Assembly (NCBI RefSeq): GCF_000278725.1
Contig: NZ_ALCA01000023.1
Location: forward strand, 1-41,895
Source: Actinomyces sp. ICM47
Lineage (GTDB): Bacteria > Actinomycetota > Actinomycetes > Actinomycetales > Actinomycetaceae
DNA length: 41,895 nucleotides
Direction of reading: 5' to 3'
The notes under the pieces are model-generated. The model was not told the DNA's origin. It did no database searches and was given only the letters and a program-made list of their open reading frames with translations. Shown piece after piece: positions 25,751 through 34,249 of the stretch (its first letter is position 1; every line of letters begins with the position of its first letter). A program made the translations under genes and the position numbers.

Positions 25751-26184
25751 GGGGGACTCCTTCCGTGAATGAGATTCGACGCTGAATGCGACTCCTGAGG
25801 TTTAGCATGTTTGAACAAATGAGGAAAGCTCCGCTGGGGTATCTCACAGTAACAATTTGGTAAATTTTCGACATTTGCTGCAACGAGGTCGCGGCAGGTG
25901 AGCAAAAAACGCTGAACGGGCGTTTCTTGTCAATGCCTTTTATTCCAGATCAAAACCCATTGGAGCCTTCTCGCAATCTTCTCATCCCCTTCTTTCTTTG
26001 ATCGGACATTCTTGGTATCAGAGATTGATGAGGAAGAGGGGGGCCTCATCGTGACGAGGCCACCGTCCGTGCGGTTCTATCGCTCATACGCCTCGGGTCA
26101 CGCGGGGCTTTCCGAGCACTGATCACGGACGAGGCCGTGGCGCGCTCGCGGGGTAGGTGTCCAAGTGCGGGGGCACTGGCCGCG
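25751..26184. other. Gap holding the PTS promoter region and an orphan hairpin
   Basis: No gene is seen. The part near the PTS gene is AT-rich and has two palindromes that may be operators: TTTGAACAAA (25810-25819) and AATTTGGTAAATT (25854-25866). At 26042-26061, GGCCTC and GAGGCC form a hairpin of the shared terminator family, and GGACGAGGCCGTGG near 26127 is a single arm of the same kind. What the orphan hairpin terminates is unclear. Confidence 0.4.
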
Positions 26185-26190
26185 TACCAT
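26185..26190 (+). promoter_or_regulatory. -10 hexamer TACCAT for leaderless dgt
   Basis: TACCAT ends 6 nt before the GTG at 26197, so the transcript should begin at the start codon. No ribosome-binding site is visible between them. Confidence 0.45.
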
Positions 26191-26196
26191 AGGCCC

Positions 26197-27501
26197 GTGA
26201 ACGAGTTTTCTTTGGCAATCCCGGGTGTCGATGGCACTGACGCGGCCTCCCCGTACAGCCCAGCCGATTCTGAGCGCTGGGTGCCCGAGGACCACAAGTC
26301 GTCGGCGCGCACCGAGTTCGAGCGCGATCGCGCGCGCATCCTGCACTCCTCGGCGCTGCGTCGCCTGGGCGAAAAGACGCAGGTGCTGGGTCCGATTTCG
26401 GACGATTTCGTGCGCACACGCCTCACCCACTCTCTGGAGGTTGCCCAGGTGGGCCGTGAGCTCGGCAAAGAGCTGGGGGCTGACCCGGACGTCGTGGATG
26501 CCGCGTGTCTGTCCCACGATCTCGGGCATCCGCCCTTCGGGCATAACGGCGAGCGTGCCCTGGATGCTGCTGCGGCCTCGATTGGCGGTTTCGAAGGGAA
26601 CGCCCAGACCCTGCGTGTCGTCACCCGATTGGAACCCAAGGTGATCGGCGCGGGAGGTGTGCCCGCGGGCCTGAACCTGACGCGCGCGACGCTGGACGCG
26701 ATCTGCAAGTACCCGTGGGTCAAGTCGGGTGGCCCAGACCTGGCCAAGTCGACGCGCAAGTTTTCGGTCTACCCGGACGACGCGCCCGTGTTCGCATGGA
26801 TGCGCCAGGGCGCGCCGGCGGGCAGGCGCTGCCTGGAGGCCCAGATCATGGACCTGTCCGACGACATCGCCTACTCGGTGCACGATATGGAGGATGCGGT
26901 CGCGACCCGCAAGCTCGACCCCGCCGACCTGTTCGACGACGTGCACTGCGCAGCCGTCATCGCCTCGACGCTGGACTGGTACGGTCCGGCGGTCGCGCGT
27001 TCGGACCTGGAGGATGCGCTCGAGCGCATCGTGTCCATGCCCGTGTGGCTGCGCTCCTTCGACGGCTCCTACGCGTCCCTTGCCCACCTCAAGGATGCGA
27101 CGAGCGAGTTGATCGGCCGCTTCTGTTCGGCGACCGTCGCAGCCACGCGCGAGACCTTCGGTGATGAGCCGCTGGGCCGCTACCGTGCGGACCTGGTCGT
27201 GCCGCGGCAGGTGCGCGCCGAGATCCAGATCCTCAAGGGCATGGCCGTCCACTACGTCATGAGTCCGCGCGAGAGTGAGCCGGTGTACTACCAGCAGCGC
27301 ACGCTCCTGGCGGACCTGGTCGACGCCCTGTACGAGGCCGGGGCCGACTCCCTTGAGCCGGTGTTTGCCGCGCAGTGGCGGGCCGCCTCCGATGATCGCG
27401 TGCGCCTGCGCGCGGTCATCGACCAGGTTGCTTCGCTCACCGACGTCTCGGCCTCGGCCTGGCACGCGCGCCGGTGCGGGATGCTGTCCTCGCAGCTCTA
27501 A
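26197..27501 (+). CDS. dgt: dNTP triphosphohydrolase, Dgt-like HD-domain protein
   Basis: Cleaves dNTPs to nucleosides and triphosphate, limiting the dNTP pool; cytoplasmic, 434 aa. HD-domain residues are clear: RTRLTHSLEVAQVGR (about residue 75), CLSHDLGHPPFGHNGERAL (about 105-123) and DDIAYSVHDMED further on. ARILHSSALRRLGEKTQV is the typical family beginning. The GTG at 26197 is chosen over an upstream ATG at 26137 because the -10 hexamer lies between them and the family N-terminus fits. It is followed 46 bp later by dnaG, a pairing often seen in Actinomycetota. dnaG has its own -10 box. Confidence 0.93.
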   Translation: MNEFSLAIPGVDGTDAASPYSPADSERWVPEDHKSSARTEFERDRARILHSSALRRLGEKTQVLGPISDDFVRTRLTHSLEVAQVGRELGKELGADPDVVDAACLSHDLGHPPFGHNGERALDAAAASIGGFEGNAQTLRVVTRLEPKVIGAGGVPAGLNLTRATLDAICKYPWVKSGGPDLAKSTRKFSVYPDDAPVFAWMRQGAPAGRRCLEAQIMDLSDDIAYSVHDMEDAVATRKLDPADLFDDVHCAAVIASTLDWYGPAVARSDLEDALERIVSMPVWLRSFDGSYASLAHLKDATSELIGRFCSATVAATRETFGDEPLGRYRADLVVPRQVRAEIQILKGMAVHYVMSPRESEPVYYQQRTLLADLVDALYEAGADSLEPVFAAQWRAASDDRVRLRAVIDQVASLTDVSASAWHARRCGMLSSQL

Positions 27502-27535
27502 GCACAATCGGACCACGCGCGCGGGTGGGCCTCGG

Positions 27536-27541
27536 TAGACT
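27536..27541 (+). promoter_or_regulatory. -10 hexamer TAGACT for leaderless dnaG
   Basis: TAGACT ends 6 nt before the ATG at 27548. The same hexamer stands 7 nt before leuA. No ribosome-binding site is visible. Confidence 0.5.
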
Positions 27542-27547
27542 GAAGCC

Positions 27548-29518
27548 ATGGCGGGTCTGATTCGCAAGGACGATATCGAAGCGGTACGTAACGCAGTGAA
27601 GATCGATGAGATCATCGGCGAGCACGTAGCGCTGCGACCCGCGGGCATCGGCTCCCTCAAGGGCTTGTGCCCCTTCCACGACGAGCGCACCCCGTCCTTT
27701 AACGTGCGCCCCCACCTGGGCATGTTCCACTGCTTCGGGTGTGGGGAGAGCGGCGACGTCATTTCCTTCGTGCAAAAGATCGACCACCTGCCCTTCACCG
27801 AGGCCGTGGAGATGCTCGCGCAAAAGGCGGGGATCACGCTCCACTACGAGGAGGGCGGCACCCGCGTGCGCACGGAGGAGCCAGGCAAGCGCCAGCGCCT
27901 CCTGGACGCCCACCGCGTCGCCGAGGAGTTCTACTGCAAGCAGTTGGGCAGCAACGAAGCCCACAAGGGCCGCGAGTTCTTGGCTAAGCGCGGCTTCAAC
28001 CAGGCGATGTGCGAGCATTTCGGGGTCGGCTACGCCCCGGCCTCGTGGGATTCGCTCACCCGACACCTGCGCTCGAAGGGCTTCACGGACCAGGAGATCC
28101 AGGTCGCGGGCCTGGGCACGACCGGCAGCCGCGGCATCTACGACCGTTTCCGTGGGCGCCTGGTGTGGCCGATCCGCGACATTACGGGCGCGACAGTCGG
28201 TTTCGGTGCCCGTCGCTTGGACGACAATGACAAGGAGTCACCCAAGTATCTGAACACCCCCGAGACGCCGATCTATAAGAAGTCGCAGCTTCTGTACGGG
28301 CTAGATTTGGCGAAGAAGTCGATCGTGACGCAACACAAGGTGGTCATCGTCGAGGGCTATACGGACGTTATGGCCGCGCACGTCGCGGGCGTCACGAACG
28401 CGGTGGCCACGTGCGGTACCGCCTTCGGATCGGAGCATGTGCGCATCATCCGCCGCCTGCTGGGCGACCATGCGGACCCTGCCGCAGGCGTCGTGCTCTC
28501 CAGCGGGCGCGCCCACGGCTCCGAGGTCATTTTTACTTTCGACGGTGACAGCGCGGGGCAGAAGGCCGCATTGCGCGCGTACGGGGAGGACCAGAACTTC
28601 GCGGCGCAGACCTTCGTGGCGGTGGCGCCGGGCGGCCAAGACCCGTGCGACCTGCGCCTGTCCCAGGGCGACCAGGCGATCGTCGACCTGGTGAACTCGC
28701 GCATCCCCCTTTTTGAGTTCGCGATCCGCTCGGTCCTGTCCCAGATGGACCTGCGTAGCGCCGAGGGGCGCGTGCAGGGCCTGCGCGCCTCGGCTGGCAT
28801 CGTCGCGCACATCAAGGACCTGGCCCTGCGCGCAGAGTACACGCGCCAGCTTGCCGGATGGCTCGGCATGGACATGCGTACGGTCGAGCAGGCGGTGCGG
28901 GCGGCGGGCCGCGTTGAGGTGATGACCCCCGGTCCGCGCCCTGGAGAGATCGAGATGGCCGGCGCGGGTCGCCCTGCCCCCGCTCCCGTGCGCCGCGGCC
29001 CCGAGGATCCGGTGACCCGCGTCGAGCGCCAGGCCCTCGAGGCGGTCTTACAGCACCCGCTCTACGTCGTCGGCTCCGGATTCGAGGAGCTGGACGGCCA
29101 AACCTTTACCGTGCCCACGCACCGCGCCGTCCACGACGCGATTCGTGCGGTCGGTGGCCTGGACGCCTTCACGCAGATGATGCGCCAGGCCGAGGCCCAC
29201 TTCGGCCCCGGCGACAACGCGACCCTGGCGGCGTCACGTCACTTCGTCCAGGTCATCCTCGACGCGGCGGGCGAGTTCATCGGCCCTGCCGTCACCGAAC
29301 TGGCGGTCAACCCCCTGCCCGTCGCGGGCGAAGCCGACGTGCGCTCCTACTGCCGCGGCGTCGTCGCGGCCTTGGTTCGCATGGACCTCACCAGACAGTT
29401 AGGTGAAACACGTGCGGCCCTGTCGCGCATGAATGAGGAGGATCCGCAGTACTCTGAGGTCTTCCGGTCGCTCATGCGTCTGGAACAACGCAGGCAAAAC
29501 TACACCGAAAGGGATTAA
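27548..29518 (+). CDS. dnaG: DNA primase DnaG, with an insert in the TOPRIM domain
   Basis: Makes RNA primers for replication; 656 aa. The N-terminal CHC2 zinc finger has C41, H44, C62 and C65 (CPFHDERTPSF, FHCFGCGESGD). The catalytic core runs through RKRGFNQ-like and FGARRLDDNDKESPKYLNTP segments. The TOPRIM motifs are VVIVEGYTDVMAAH (about residue 269) and EVIFTFDGDSAGQKAAL. Between RRLLGD and EVIFTFDGD the protein has about 20 extra residues (roughly 308-326: Ala-, Gly- and Ser-rich), which I do not recognise from standard DnaG. The C-terminal helicase-binding domain ends with the RLEQRRQNYTERD region. luxS follows after 6 bp. Confidence 0.95.
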   Translation: MAGLIRKDDIEAVRNAVKIDEIIGEHVALRPAGIGSLKGLCPFHDERTPSFNVRPHLGMFHCFGCGESGDVISFVQKIDHLPFTEAVEMLAQKAGITLHYEEGGTRVRTEEPGKRQRLLDAHRVAEEFYCKQLGSNEAHKGREFLAKRGFNQAMCEHFGVGYAPASWDSLTRHLRSKGFTDQEIQVAGLGTTGSRGIYDRFRGRLVWPIRDITGATVGFGARRLDDNDKESPKYLNTPETPIYKKSQLLYGLDLAKKSIVTQHKVVIVEGYTDVMAAHVAGVTNAVATCGTAFGSEHVRIIRRLLGDHADPAAGVVLSSGRAHGSEVIFTFDGDSAGQKAALRAYGEDQNFAAQTFVAVAPGGQDPCDLRLSQGDQAIVDLVNSRIPLFEFAIRSVLSQMDLRSAEGRVQGLRASAGIVAHIKDLALRAEYTRQLAGWLGMDMRTVEQAVRAAGRVEVMTPGPRPGEIEMAGAGRPAPAPVRRGPEDPVTRVERQALEAVLQHPLYVVGSGFEELDGQTFTVPTHRAVHDAIRAVGGLDAFTQMMRQAEAHFGPGDNATLAASRHFVQVILDAAGEFIGPAVTELAVNPLPVAGEADVRSYCRGVVAALVRMDLTRQLGETRAALSRMNEEDPQYSEVFRSLMRLEQRRQNYTERD

Positions 29519-29524
29519 TACAAC

Positions 29525-30004
29525 ATGGCAGAAGTGGAGAGCTTCACTCTGGACCATACAGCCGTGAAGGCGCCCTACGTGCGCCTCATCAACGTGGAGG
29601 CCGGCCCGAAGGGCGATCAGATCTCGAATTTCGACGTGCGCTTCGTCCAGCCCAACAGCGGCGAAATCCCGAGCTCTGGTCTGCACACGATCGAGCACCT
29701 GCTCGCCTCTCTGCTGCGTGACCGCATCGACGGCGTCATCGACTGCTCGCCGTTCGGCTGCCGCACGGGCTTCCACCTCATCATGTGGGGCACCCCCTGC
29801 GTCAAGGAGGTGACTGCCGCTATCGCCTCGTCGCTGCACGCCATCGCCGAGGAGGCGACCTGGGAGGACGTTCCGGGCACGGACGTGTACTCCTGCGGCA
29901 ACTACCGCGATCATTCGCTGTTTAGCGCGCGCGAGTGGAGCCGGACGATCCTCGAGCAGGGTCTGTCCATCGACCCCTTCGAACGCGTCTTCATTGTTCA
30001 CTGA
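29525..30004 (+). CDS. luxS: S-ribosylhomocysteine lyase LuxS
   Basis: Splits S-ribosylhomocysteine into homocysteine and DPD, the precursor of autoinducer 2; 159 aa, the normal length. Zinc ligands are H54 and H58 (HTIEHLLA) and the Cys in [11 protein letters not shown]; the catalytic Cys lies in [10 protein letters not shown]. The gene begins 6 bp after dnaG, so it is probably cotranscribed with it, an uncommon pairing. The partner nucleosidase (Pfs) is not in the window. Oral actinomycetes are known to produce AI-2 in mixed biofilms. The ATG at 29525 overlaps the end of dnaG in its ribosome-binding region (AAAGG). Confidence 0.96.
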   Translation: MAEVESFTLDHTAVKAPYVRLINVEAGPKGDQISNFDVRFVQPNSGEIPSSGLHTIEHLLASLLRDRIDGVIDCSPFGCRTGFHLIMWGTPCVKEVTAAIASSLHAIAEEATWEDVPGTDVYSCGNYRDHSLFSAREWSRTILEQGLSIDPFERVFIVH

Positions 30005-30021
30005 TCGTCGCCACATGATGC

Positions 30022-30052
30022 CGGGACCCAGCCGTGAGGTTGGGTCCCGTCT
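30022..30052 (+). terminator. Terminator of dnaG-luxS
   Basis: CGGGACCCA and TGGGTCCCG form a 9-bp stem around a 10-nt loop, 18 bp past the luxS stop, followed by TCTTC. Confidence 0.8.
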
Positions 30053-30100
30053 TCATGCGTGGGGGTACAGCGCGAGGGTGAGGCGAGCGCAGGCGCGCCC

Positions 30101-30125
30101 CGGCCTCGTCGATCAGTCGAGGCCG
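30101..30125 (-). terminator. Hairpin overlapping the end of the 30113-30610 gene
   Basis: CGGCCTCG and CGAGGCCG pair over 8 bp. Part of the stem lies in the last codons of the gene, so the terminator and coding sequence overlap. It belongs to the GGCCTCGTC family. Confidence 0.5.
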
Positions 30126-30610
30126 ACCGCCTCGCGCACGCTGGCCTCCAGGGCGCTCGCCGCGCGCTGACCGGTACCGCCCAGCGGACCGTCCGCCGTC
30201 AGCACCGAGAAGAGTCCGTCGGGGCCCCGGCGCACCCACGCCGTGATCGTCGTCCCCGCGTCCGTTTCCGTCTGGGCGTGCATGACGATCGAGTGGTTGA
30301 CGTACTCGCTCGTCTGACGCATGAAATCCGACGGGTCACCCGCGGTGCGCCCGGCCAGGGGAGTGCGCGCCGGGTCCACCCACTCCAGCGCGAAGAGTTC
30401 GCCCTCCGCCTCCCAGCGCGCCCGCGCCACGTCGTACCACGGGAAGACCTCGGGAGTGGGTGTCTCGTCGCCGGACGAGGCCTGGGTTCCGAAGACGCAT
30501 AGGCCCGACTTCGCGGCCGCCAGCCAGCGCCCGTCCTGAAGCTCCAGGCTGGGGCAGCGGCGCTCGCGGGAGGGCAGGGCGGAGGCGAGGGACTTGGGGA
30601 GAGTCGTCAT
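30113..30610 (-). CDS. Uncharacterised 165-aa soluble protein
   Basis: I do not recognise a named family. The protein has no signal peptide or membrane segment. It contains WLAAAKSGLCVFG, PEVFPWYDVARARWEAEGELFALEW, NHSIVMHAQTETDAG and a C-terminal helix. In outline this resembles small actinobacterial proteins of unknown function with a PH-like beta barrel. The ATG at 30610 is chosen because TACGAT ends 6 nt before it, as at other leaderless genes in this window; an upstream in-frame ATG at 30646 is less likely. Codon use is like that of its neighbours. It is probably a monocistronic unit. Confidence 0.7.
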   Translation of the reverse strand: MTTLPKSLASALPSRERRCPSLELQDGRWLAAAKSGLCVFGTQASSGDETPTPEVFPWYDVARARWEAEGELFALEWVDPARTPLAGRTAGDPSDFMRQTSEYVNHSIVMHAQTETDAGTTITAWVRRGPDGLFSVLTADGPLGGTGQRAASALEASVREAVGLD

Positions 30611-30655
30611 GCGTTGATCGTATCCTTTCTCCGCATTGGTGTGCACAGGCCTATG

Positions 30656-30680
30656 CGTACGTGAAAGCGTACGATATGAT
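30656..30680 (+). promoter_or_regulatory. Toxin-antitoxin operator and -10 box
   Basis: CGTACG-TGAAAG-CGTACG (30656-30673) is a palindromic pair of palindromes, directly followed by the -10 box TATGAT (30675-30680). YefM-YoeB and related systems autorepress through paired short palindromes at the promoter, and this arrangement fits. Confidence 0.65.
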
Positions 30681-30700
30681 GGGAGTGGAAAGGAAAGATC

Positions 30701-30943
30701 ATGACTGCTGTGAGTGCCACTGCCGCCCGCTCGGACCTGTACCGGCTTATCGACACCGTGAATGAGGAGTCAACCCCGATCACGATCACCGGCCGTCGTG
30801 GGAATGCCGTGCTCATTGGCGAGGCCGATTGGTCTGCCATCCAGGAGACCCTCTACCTGCAGGGGATTCCGGGAATGACGGACAGCCTGAAGGAAGCCAC
30901 TCGTGAGGACCTTGACGATGCCCTCGATGACGTGGAGTGGTAG
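30701..30943 (+). CDS. Antitoxin of the Phd/YefM family
   Basis: An 80-aa antitoxin that binds its toxin and the operator. The N-terminal DNA-binding fold (VSATAARSDLYRLIDTVNEESTPITITGRRGNAVLIGEADWSAI, in pieces) is typical of YefM. The acidic C-terminus (REDLDDALDDVEW) wraps the toxin. AAAGGAAAG precedes the ATG. The toxin gene starts 2 bp after the stop, or overlaps it by 7 bp if an earlier GTG is used. The pair is somewhat less GC-rich than its surroundings, consistent with acquisition by transfer. Confidence 0.92.
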   Translation: MTAVSATAARSDLYRLIDTVNEESTPITITGRRGNAVLIGEADWSAIQETLYLQGIPGMTDSLKEATREDLDDALDDVEW

Positions 30944-30945
30944 TC

Positions 30946-31206
30946 GTGTGGCGGGTCGTTTTCTCCAAGCAGGCCGCGAAGGACGCGAAGAAGCTCTCTG
31001 CCAGCGGACTCAAAGCGAAAGCGCAGGCTCTCATTGAGGTTCTGACAGAGGATCCTTTCGCGGTGCCTCCCCGCTACGAGCGCCTCGTGGGTGACCTCGC
31101 CGGGATGTATTCGCGCAGAATTAACATTCAGCACAGGCTCGTCTATGAGGTCTTCGAAGAGGAGCGCACTGTCCGCGTCCTGCGCATGTGGACGCATGAC
31201 GAGTGA
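30946..31206 (+). CDS. YoeB/Txe-type mRNA-cleaving toxin
   Basis: An 86-aa ribosome-dependent endoribonuclease of the RelE superfamily. The conserved part is clear: RYERLVGDLAGMYSRRINIQHRLVYEV, with the Glu and Arg needed for cleavage, and the C-terminal VLRMWTHDE. In most Txe/YoeB toxins the His is followed by Tyr; here it is Asp. That may weaken the nuclease. The GTG at 30946 gives the family-like start MWRVVFSKQ; the GTG at 30937 would overlap the antitoxin stop. It forms a two-gene operon with the antitoxin. Confidence 0.9.
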   Translation: MWRVVFSKQAAKDAKKLSASGLKAKAQALIEVLTEDPFAVPPRYERLVGDLAGMYSRRINIQHRLVYEVFEEERTVRVLRMWTHDE

Positions 31207-31336
31207 GTCTTCCCCCGGGTGAGAACCTCCACAGGAAGTGGGGGAGTGGGTCACATTCCGAAATCAACCGACCGCAATGCGGACGGCGGGCATATTCTGG
31301 CTTCATCTTTGTGAAAAAACCACGACAGGAGGCCTC

Positions 31337-32485
31337 ATGGCATCGACGCAGCACACCCCCACGGAACTTGAGGCTGCTGGCGACCTGGTCCTGCCCGCCG
31401 CCGATGAGCTGGCTGGCCGTTTTCCCCTGACCCCCAACGCGCACCCGGCGACGCCGGAAGAGTACGACGAGATCATGTCGACCCTGGCTTTTGGCAAGAA
31501 GTTCACGGATCACATGGCCCACATGCGCTGGACCCGCGAGGGCGGCTGGAGTGACCGCGGCGTCATCCCCTACGGCCCGCTCGAGCTGACCCCCGGCACC
31601 TCCGTCTTCCACTACTGCCAGTCCGTCTTCGAAGGCATCAAGGCCTACAAGCGCGAGGATGGCTCCGTGTGGACCTTCCGCCCCGGCTACAACGCCGCGC
31701 GCCTGAACCACTCCGCCCGCCGCCTGGCTCTGCCCGAGCTGAGCCGCGAGGACTTCGTGGCCTCCCTCGTGGACTACGTGCGCGCCGACGTGAAGTGGGT
31801 TCCCGACGCCGAAGGCTCCTCCCTCTACCTGCGCCCCTTCGTGTTCGCCTCCGAGGAGTTCGTGGGCGTGCACCCCGCGGGTGTTGTCGACTACTACGTC
31901 ATCGGTTCTCCCTCGGGTCCCTACTTCAAGGGCGGCCTGTCGGGCGTGGCCATCTGGGTGGAGCGCGAGTATCACCGCGCCGGCCCCGGCGGCACCGGCA
32001 GCGCCAAGGCGGGCGGCAACTATGCGGCCTCCCTGCTGCCCCAGATCCAGGCCGAGGCCAAGGGCTTCTCCCAGGTCTGCTTCCTGGACACCTACGAGGG
32101 CAAGTACCTTGAGGAGCTGGGCGGCATGAACATGTTCGTCGTCATGGCAGATGGTACCATCCGTACCCCCGAACTCACCGGCGTCATCCTCGAGGGTGGC
32201 ACGCGCAGTGCGATCCTGCGCATGCTGCGCGACGAGGGCGTGGACGTGCGCGAGGAAAAGATCGCCCTGTCCGAGGTCGTGGACGGCATCCGCTCGGGCG
32301 CCGTCGCCGAGGTCTTCGCCTGTGGCACGGCCGCTGTGGTCACCCCGATCACGCGCCTGGCTGGCGACGACTTCGATGTGGAGATCGCGGTGGGGGACAA
32401 GACCCGCGAGATCCACAAGCGCCTCACTGACATTCAGTGGGGTCGCGCCGAGGATCCTTATGGCTGGACGTACCGCCTGGCCTGA
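31337..32485 (+). CDS. ilvE: Branched-chain amino acid aminotransferase
   Basis: A PLP-dependent enzyme for the last step of leucine, isoleucine and valine synthesis; 382 aa. The family features are VFHYCQSVFEGIKAYKREDG, the PLP Lys in GSAKAGGNYAASLLPQ, EELGGMNMFVV, and VFACGTAAVVTPI. AGGAGG at 31327-31332 sets the ATG at 31337; the open frame extends 33 codons upstream without a better start. The gap to the toxin gene (31207-31336) has CATATTCT near 31290 as a possible -10. A terminator follows directly. Confidence 0.96.
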   Translation: MASTQHTPTELEAAGDLVLPAADELAGRFPLTPNAHPATPEEYDEIMSTLAFGKKFTDHMAHMRWTREGGWSDRGVIPYGPLELTPGTSVFHYCQSVFEGIKAYKREDGSVWTFRPGYNAARLNHSARRLALPELSREDFVASLVDYVRADVKWVPDAEGSSLYLRPFVFASEEFVGVHPAGVVDYYVIGSPSGPYFKGGLSGVAIWVEREYHRAGPGGTGSAKAGGNYAASLLPQIQAEAKGFSQVCFLDTYEGKYLEELGGMNMFVVMADGTIRTPELTGVILEGGTRSAILRMLRDEGVDVREEKIALSEVVDGIRSGAVAEVFACGTAAVVTPITRLAGDDFDVEIAVGDKTREIHKRLTDIQWGRAEDPYGWTYRLA

Positions 32486-32504
32486 GCGTCATCGCCTGAG
32501 GGAG

Positions 32505-32543
32505 CCACGGCCTCGTCAATGGACGAGGTCGTGGTTTCTTTTT
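32505..32543 (+). terminator. Terminator of ilvE
   Basis: CCACGGCCTCGTC and GACGAGGTCGTGG form a 13-bp stem (one G-T pair) around an AATG loop. It is followed by TTTCTTTTT, the best T-run of the window. It belongs to the GGCCTCGTC family. Confidence 0.92.
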
Positions 32544-32570
32544 GCGGTCACAGCGCGGCATGGATTCTTC

Positions 32571-32606
32571 CTGACAGTGGTGTCAGAACCTAACTAAGGC
32601 TATCCT
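32571..32606 (+). promoter_or_regulatory. Promoter region of the CydDC-like operon
   Basis: CTGACA-GTGG-TGTCAG (32571-32586) is a perfect 6+6 bp inverted repeat, and TATCCT at 32601-32606 is a possible -10. The repeat may be an operator over the -35 region. The call is tentative. Confidence 0.35.
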
Positions 32607-32647
32607 TGGTTATGGACGCTCGTGTGCGTCGTGTTGATAGGAGAACG

Positions 32648-34249
32648 ATGAAACGCGTGATCGTTGTTGCCTGCTCGTGGGCAGCGGCTCTGTGCCTGGC
32701 GCTCGCCTACCTGGTGATCGGCTGGGGCATCGATGATATTGCGGGAAACAATGCCTGGTCGACGTGGTGGATCGCCCTCGCAGCTTCCCTGGGATCGGGC
32801 TTCTTTGCGTGGGCCGTCAGCGCCCTCGGGGCGAGCGCTATGAAGCAGCTGGAACCTAGGCTGCGCCACTCGATGATCCGACAGGTCTTTGCCCTGGGTC
32901 CGACGCAGCGCACCAGCGAGCGGGCGGGTCGCGTCGTCAACTCTGCGACCGACGGCGTCGAGCGCGTCGCCGCCTACAAGGGTATTTTCCTGGCCCCCAT
33001 GATCGCGTCGCTGACGACGCCGATCCTCGTCGTCATTGTCGTCGCCCTGACCCTCGACCCTGCGTCCGGCGGATTCCTCGCTATCGCGATCCCGCTCGTG
33101 CCGATCTGCGTGCTGGGCTTCCGCAAGGCATTCAAGCCGGTGTCCTCGCGCTATCGTCACGCCTCGCGTCAGCTGGCCGCCAAGGAACTCGACGCGATCC
33201 AGGGCTTGGGTGACCTGGCCCTCATGAACGCGGGCAAGGACATGGGGAAGCGCCTGGCTGATGCCGCCGAAGAGGTGCGCTCGAAGGTCATGAGCTACCT
33301 GGCTGGCAATCAGCTGATCCTCCTCGTCATCGATTCCGTCTTCTCCCTGGGTATGATCACCGGCGCGATCACGCTGGCCCTCATCCGCTACGAGCAGGGG
33401 GCGCTGAGCGTCGGCGGCGCCATCTCCCTTGTGTTGCTCTCCTCGATCATGCTTGATCCGCTGGACCGCATCGGTCAGTTCTTCTACATCGGCATGGGCG
33501 GCATCGCCGCCAACAAAGAAATCAAGAAGTTTAACGCTCAGATTCCTGCCGTTATGGACCTTGAGGGGGTCAAGGTCCCCGCGAAGCCAGCCAAGCCCGG
33601 CGAGATCCGCCTGGAAGATGTGTCCTTCGCGTACACGCAGGGCACCCCGGTCCTGCAGGGGGCCAGCCTGACGATCTCTCCCGGAGAGCACGTCGCCCTG
33701 GCTGGTCCCTCGGGTGCGGGCAAGTCCACCGTCTCCGCCCTGCTCCAGGGCTACCTGCGCCCCAGGAGTGGTCATGTGAGCCTCAACGGAGTGGACCTGG
33801 CAGATGCACCCCTGTCGTGGGTGCGCGCTCAGAGCGCCGTCGTCGAACAGAGCACCTACCTGTTCTCCGGCACGCTGCGAGAGAATCTCCTTCTCGCGGC
33901 TCCCACGGCGACCGACGCTCAGCTCATCGAGGCCCTGCGCGCCGCGCACCTCGGCGACTTCTACGAGGCCCTGCCCGGTGGCCTGGACGCCCGCGTGGGT
34001 GCCCGAGGCCTGGCCGTGTCGGGTGGCGAGGCCCAGCGCATCGCTATTGCCCGCGCCTTCCTGAAGAATGCGTCGATCATGATCCTGGACGAACCCACCG
34101 CGCACGTGGACCTGGCATCCGAGCGCGAAATCCTGGCATCCCTCGACACCGTGTGCGCCGGGCGCACCACCCTGACGATCTCTCACCGAGACGCCACCAT
34201 CAAGGGCGCTGACCGCGTCGCGACGCTCCAGGAAGGAACGATCCGATGA
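32648..34249 (+). CDS. CydD-like ABC exporter half
   Basis: A 533-aa fusion of a membrane domain (about residues 1-310, five or six segments) and an ATPase. Walker A is GPSGAGKST, signature SGGEAQRIAIARAF, Walker B IMILDEPTAHVD, H-loop SHRDA. The segment AKELDAIQGLGDLALMNAGK matches the conserved cytoplasmic loop of CydD-type exporters. CydDC exports glutathione/cysteine in E. coli and is needed for cytochrome bd assembly. No cydAB genes are near, so the substrate is uncertain. The ATG at 32648 has AGGAG 4 nt upstream; a possible upstream leaderless ATG at 32612 is less likely. It overlaps the next gene by ATGA. Confidence 0.8.
   Translation: MKRVIVVACSWAAALCLALAYLVIGWGIDDIAGNNAWSTWWIALAASLGSGFFAWAVSALGASAMKQLEPRLRHSMIRQVFALGPTQRTSERAGRVVNSATDGVERVAAYKGIFLAPMIASLTTPILVVIVVALTLDPASGGFLAIAIPLVPICVLGFRKAFKPVSSRYRHASRQLAAKELDAIQGLGDLALMNAGKDMGKRLADAAEEVRSKVMSYLAGNQLILLVIDSVFSLGMITGAITLALIRYEQGALSVGGAISLVLLSSIMLDPLDRIGQFFYIGMGGIAANKEIKKFNAQIPAVMDLEGVKVPAKPAKPGEIRLEDVSFAYTQGTPVLQGASLTISPGEHVALAGPSGAGKSTVSALLQGYLRPRSGHVSLNGVDLADAPLSWVRAQSAVVEQSTYLFSGTLRENLLLAAPTATDAQLIEALRAAHLGDFYEALPGGLDARVGARGLAVSGGEAQRIAIARAFLKNASIMILDEPTAHVDLASEREILASLDTVCAGRTTLTISHRDATIKGADRVATLQEGTIR

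Noticed and set aside
31207..31336. T-box or other amino-acid riboswitch before ilvE
   Set aside because: The gap is short and lacks the T-box consensus word and a terminator-antiterminator pair. A CCGCAATGCGG palindrome alone is not enough.
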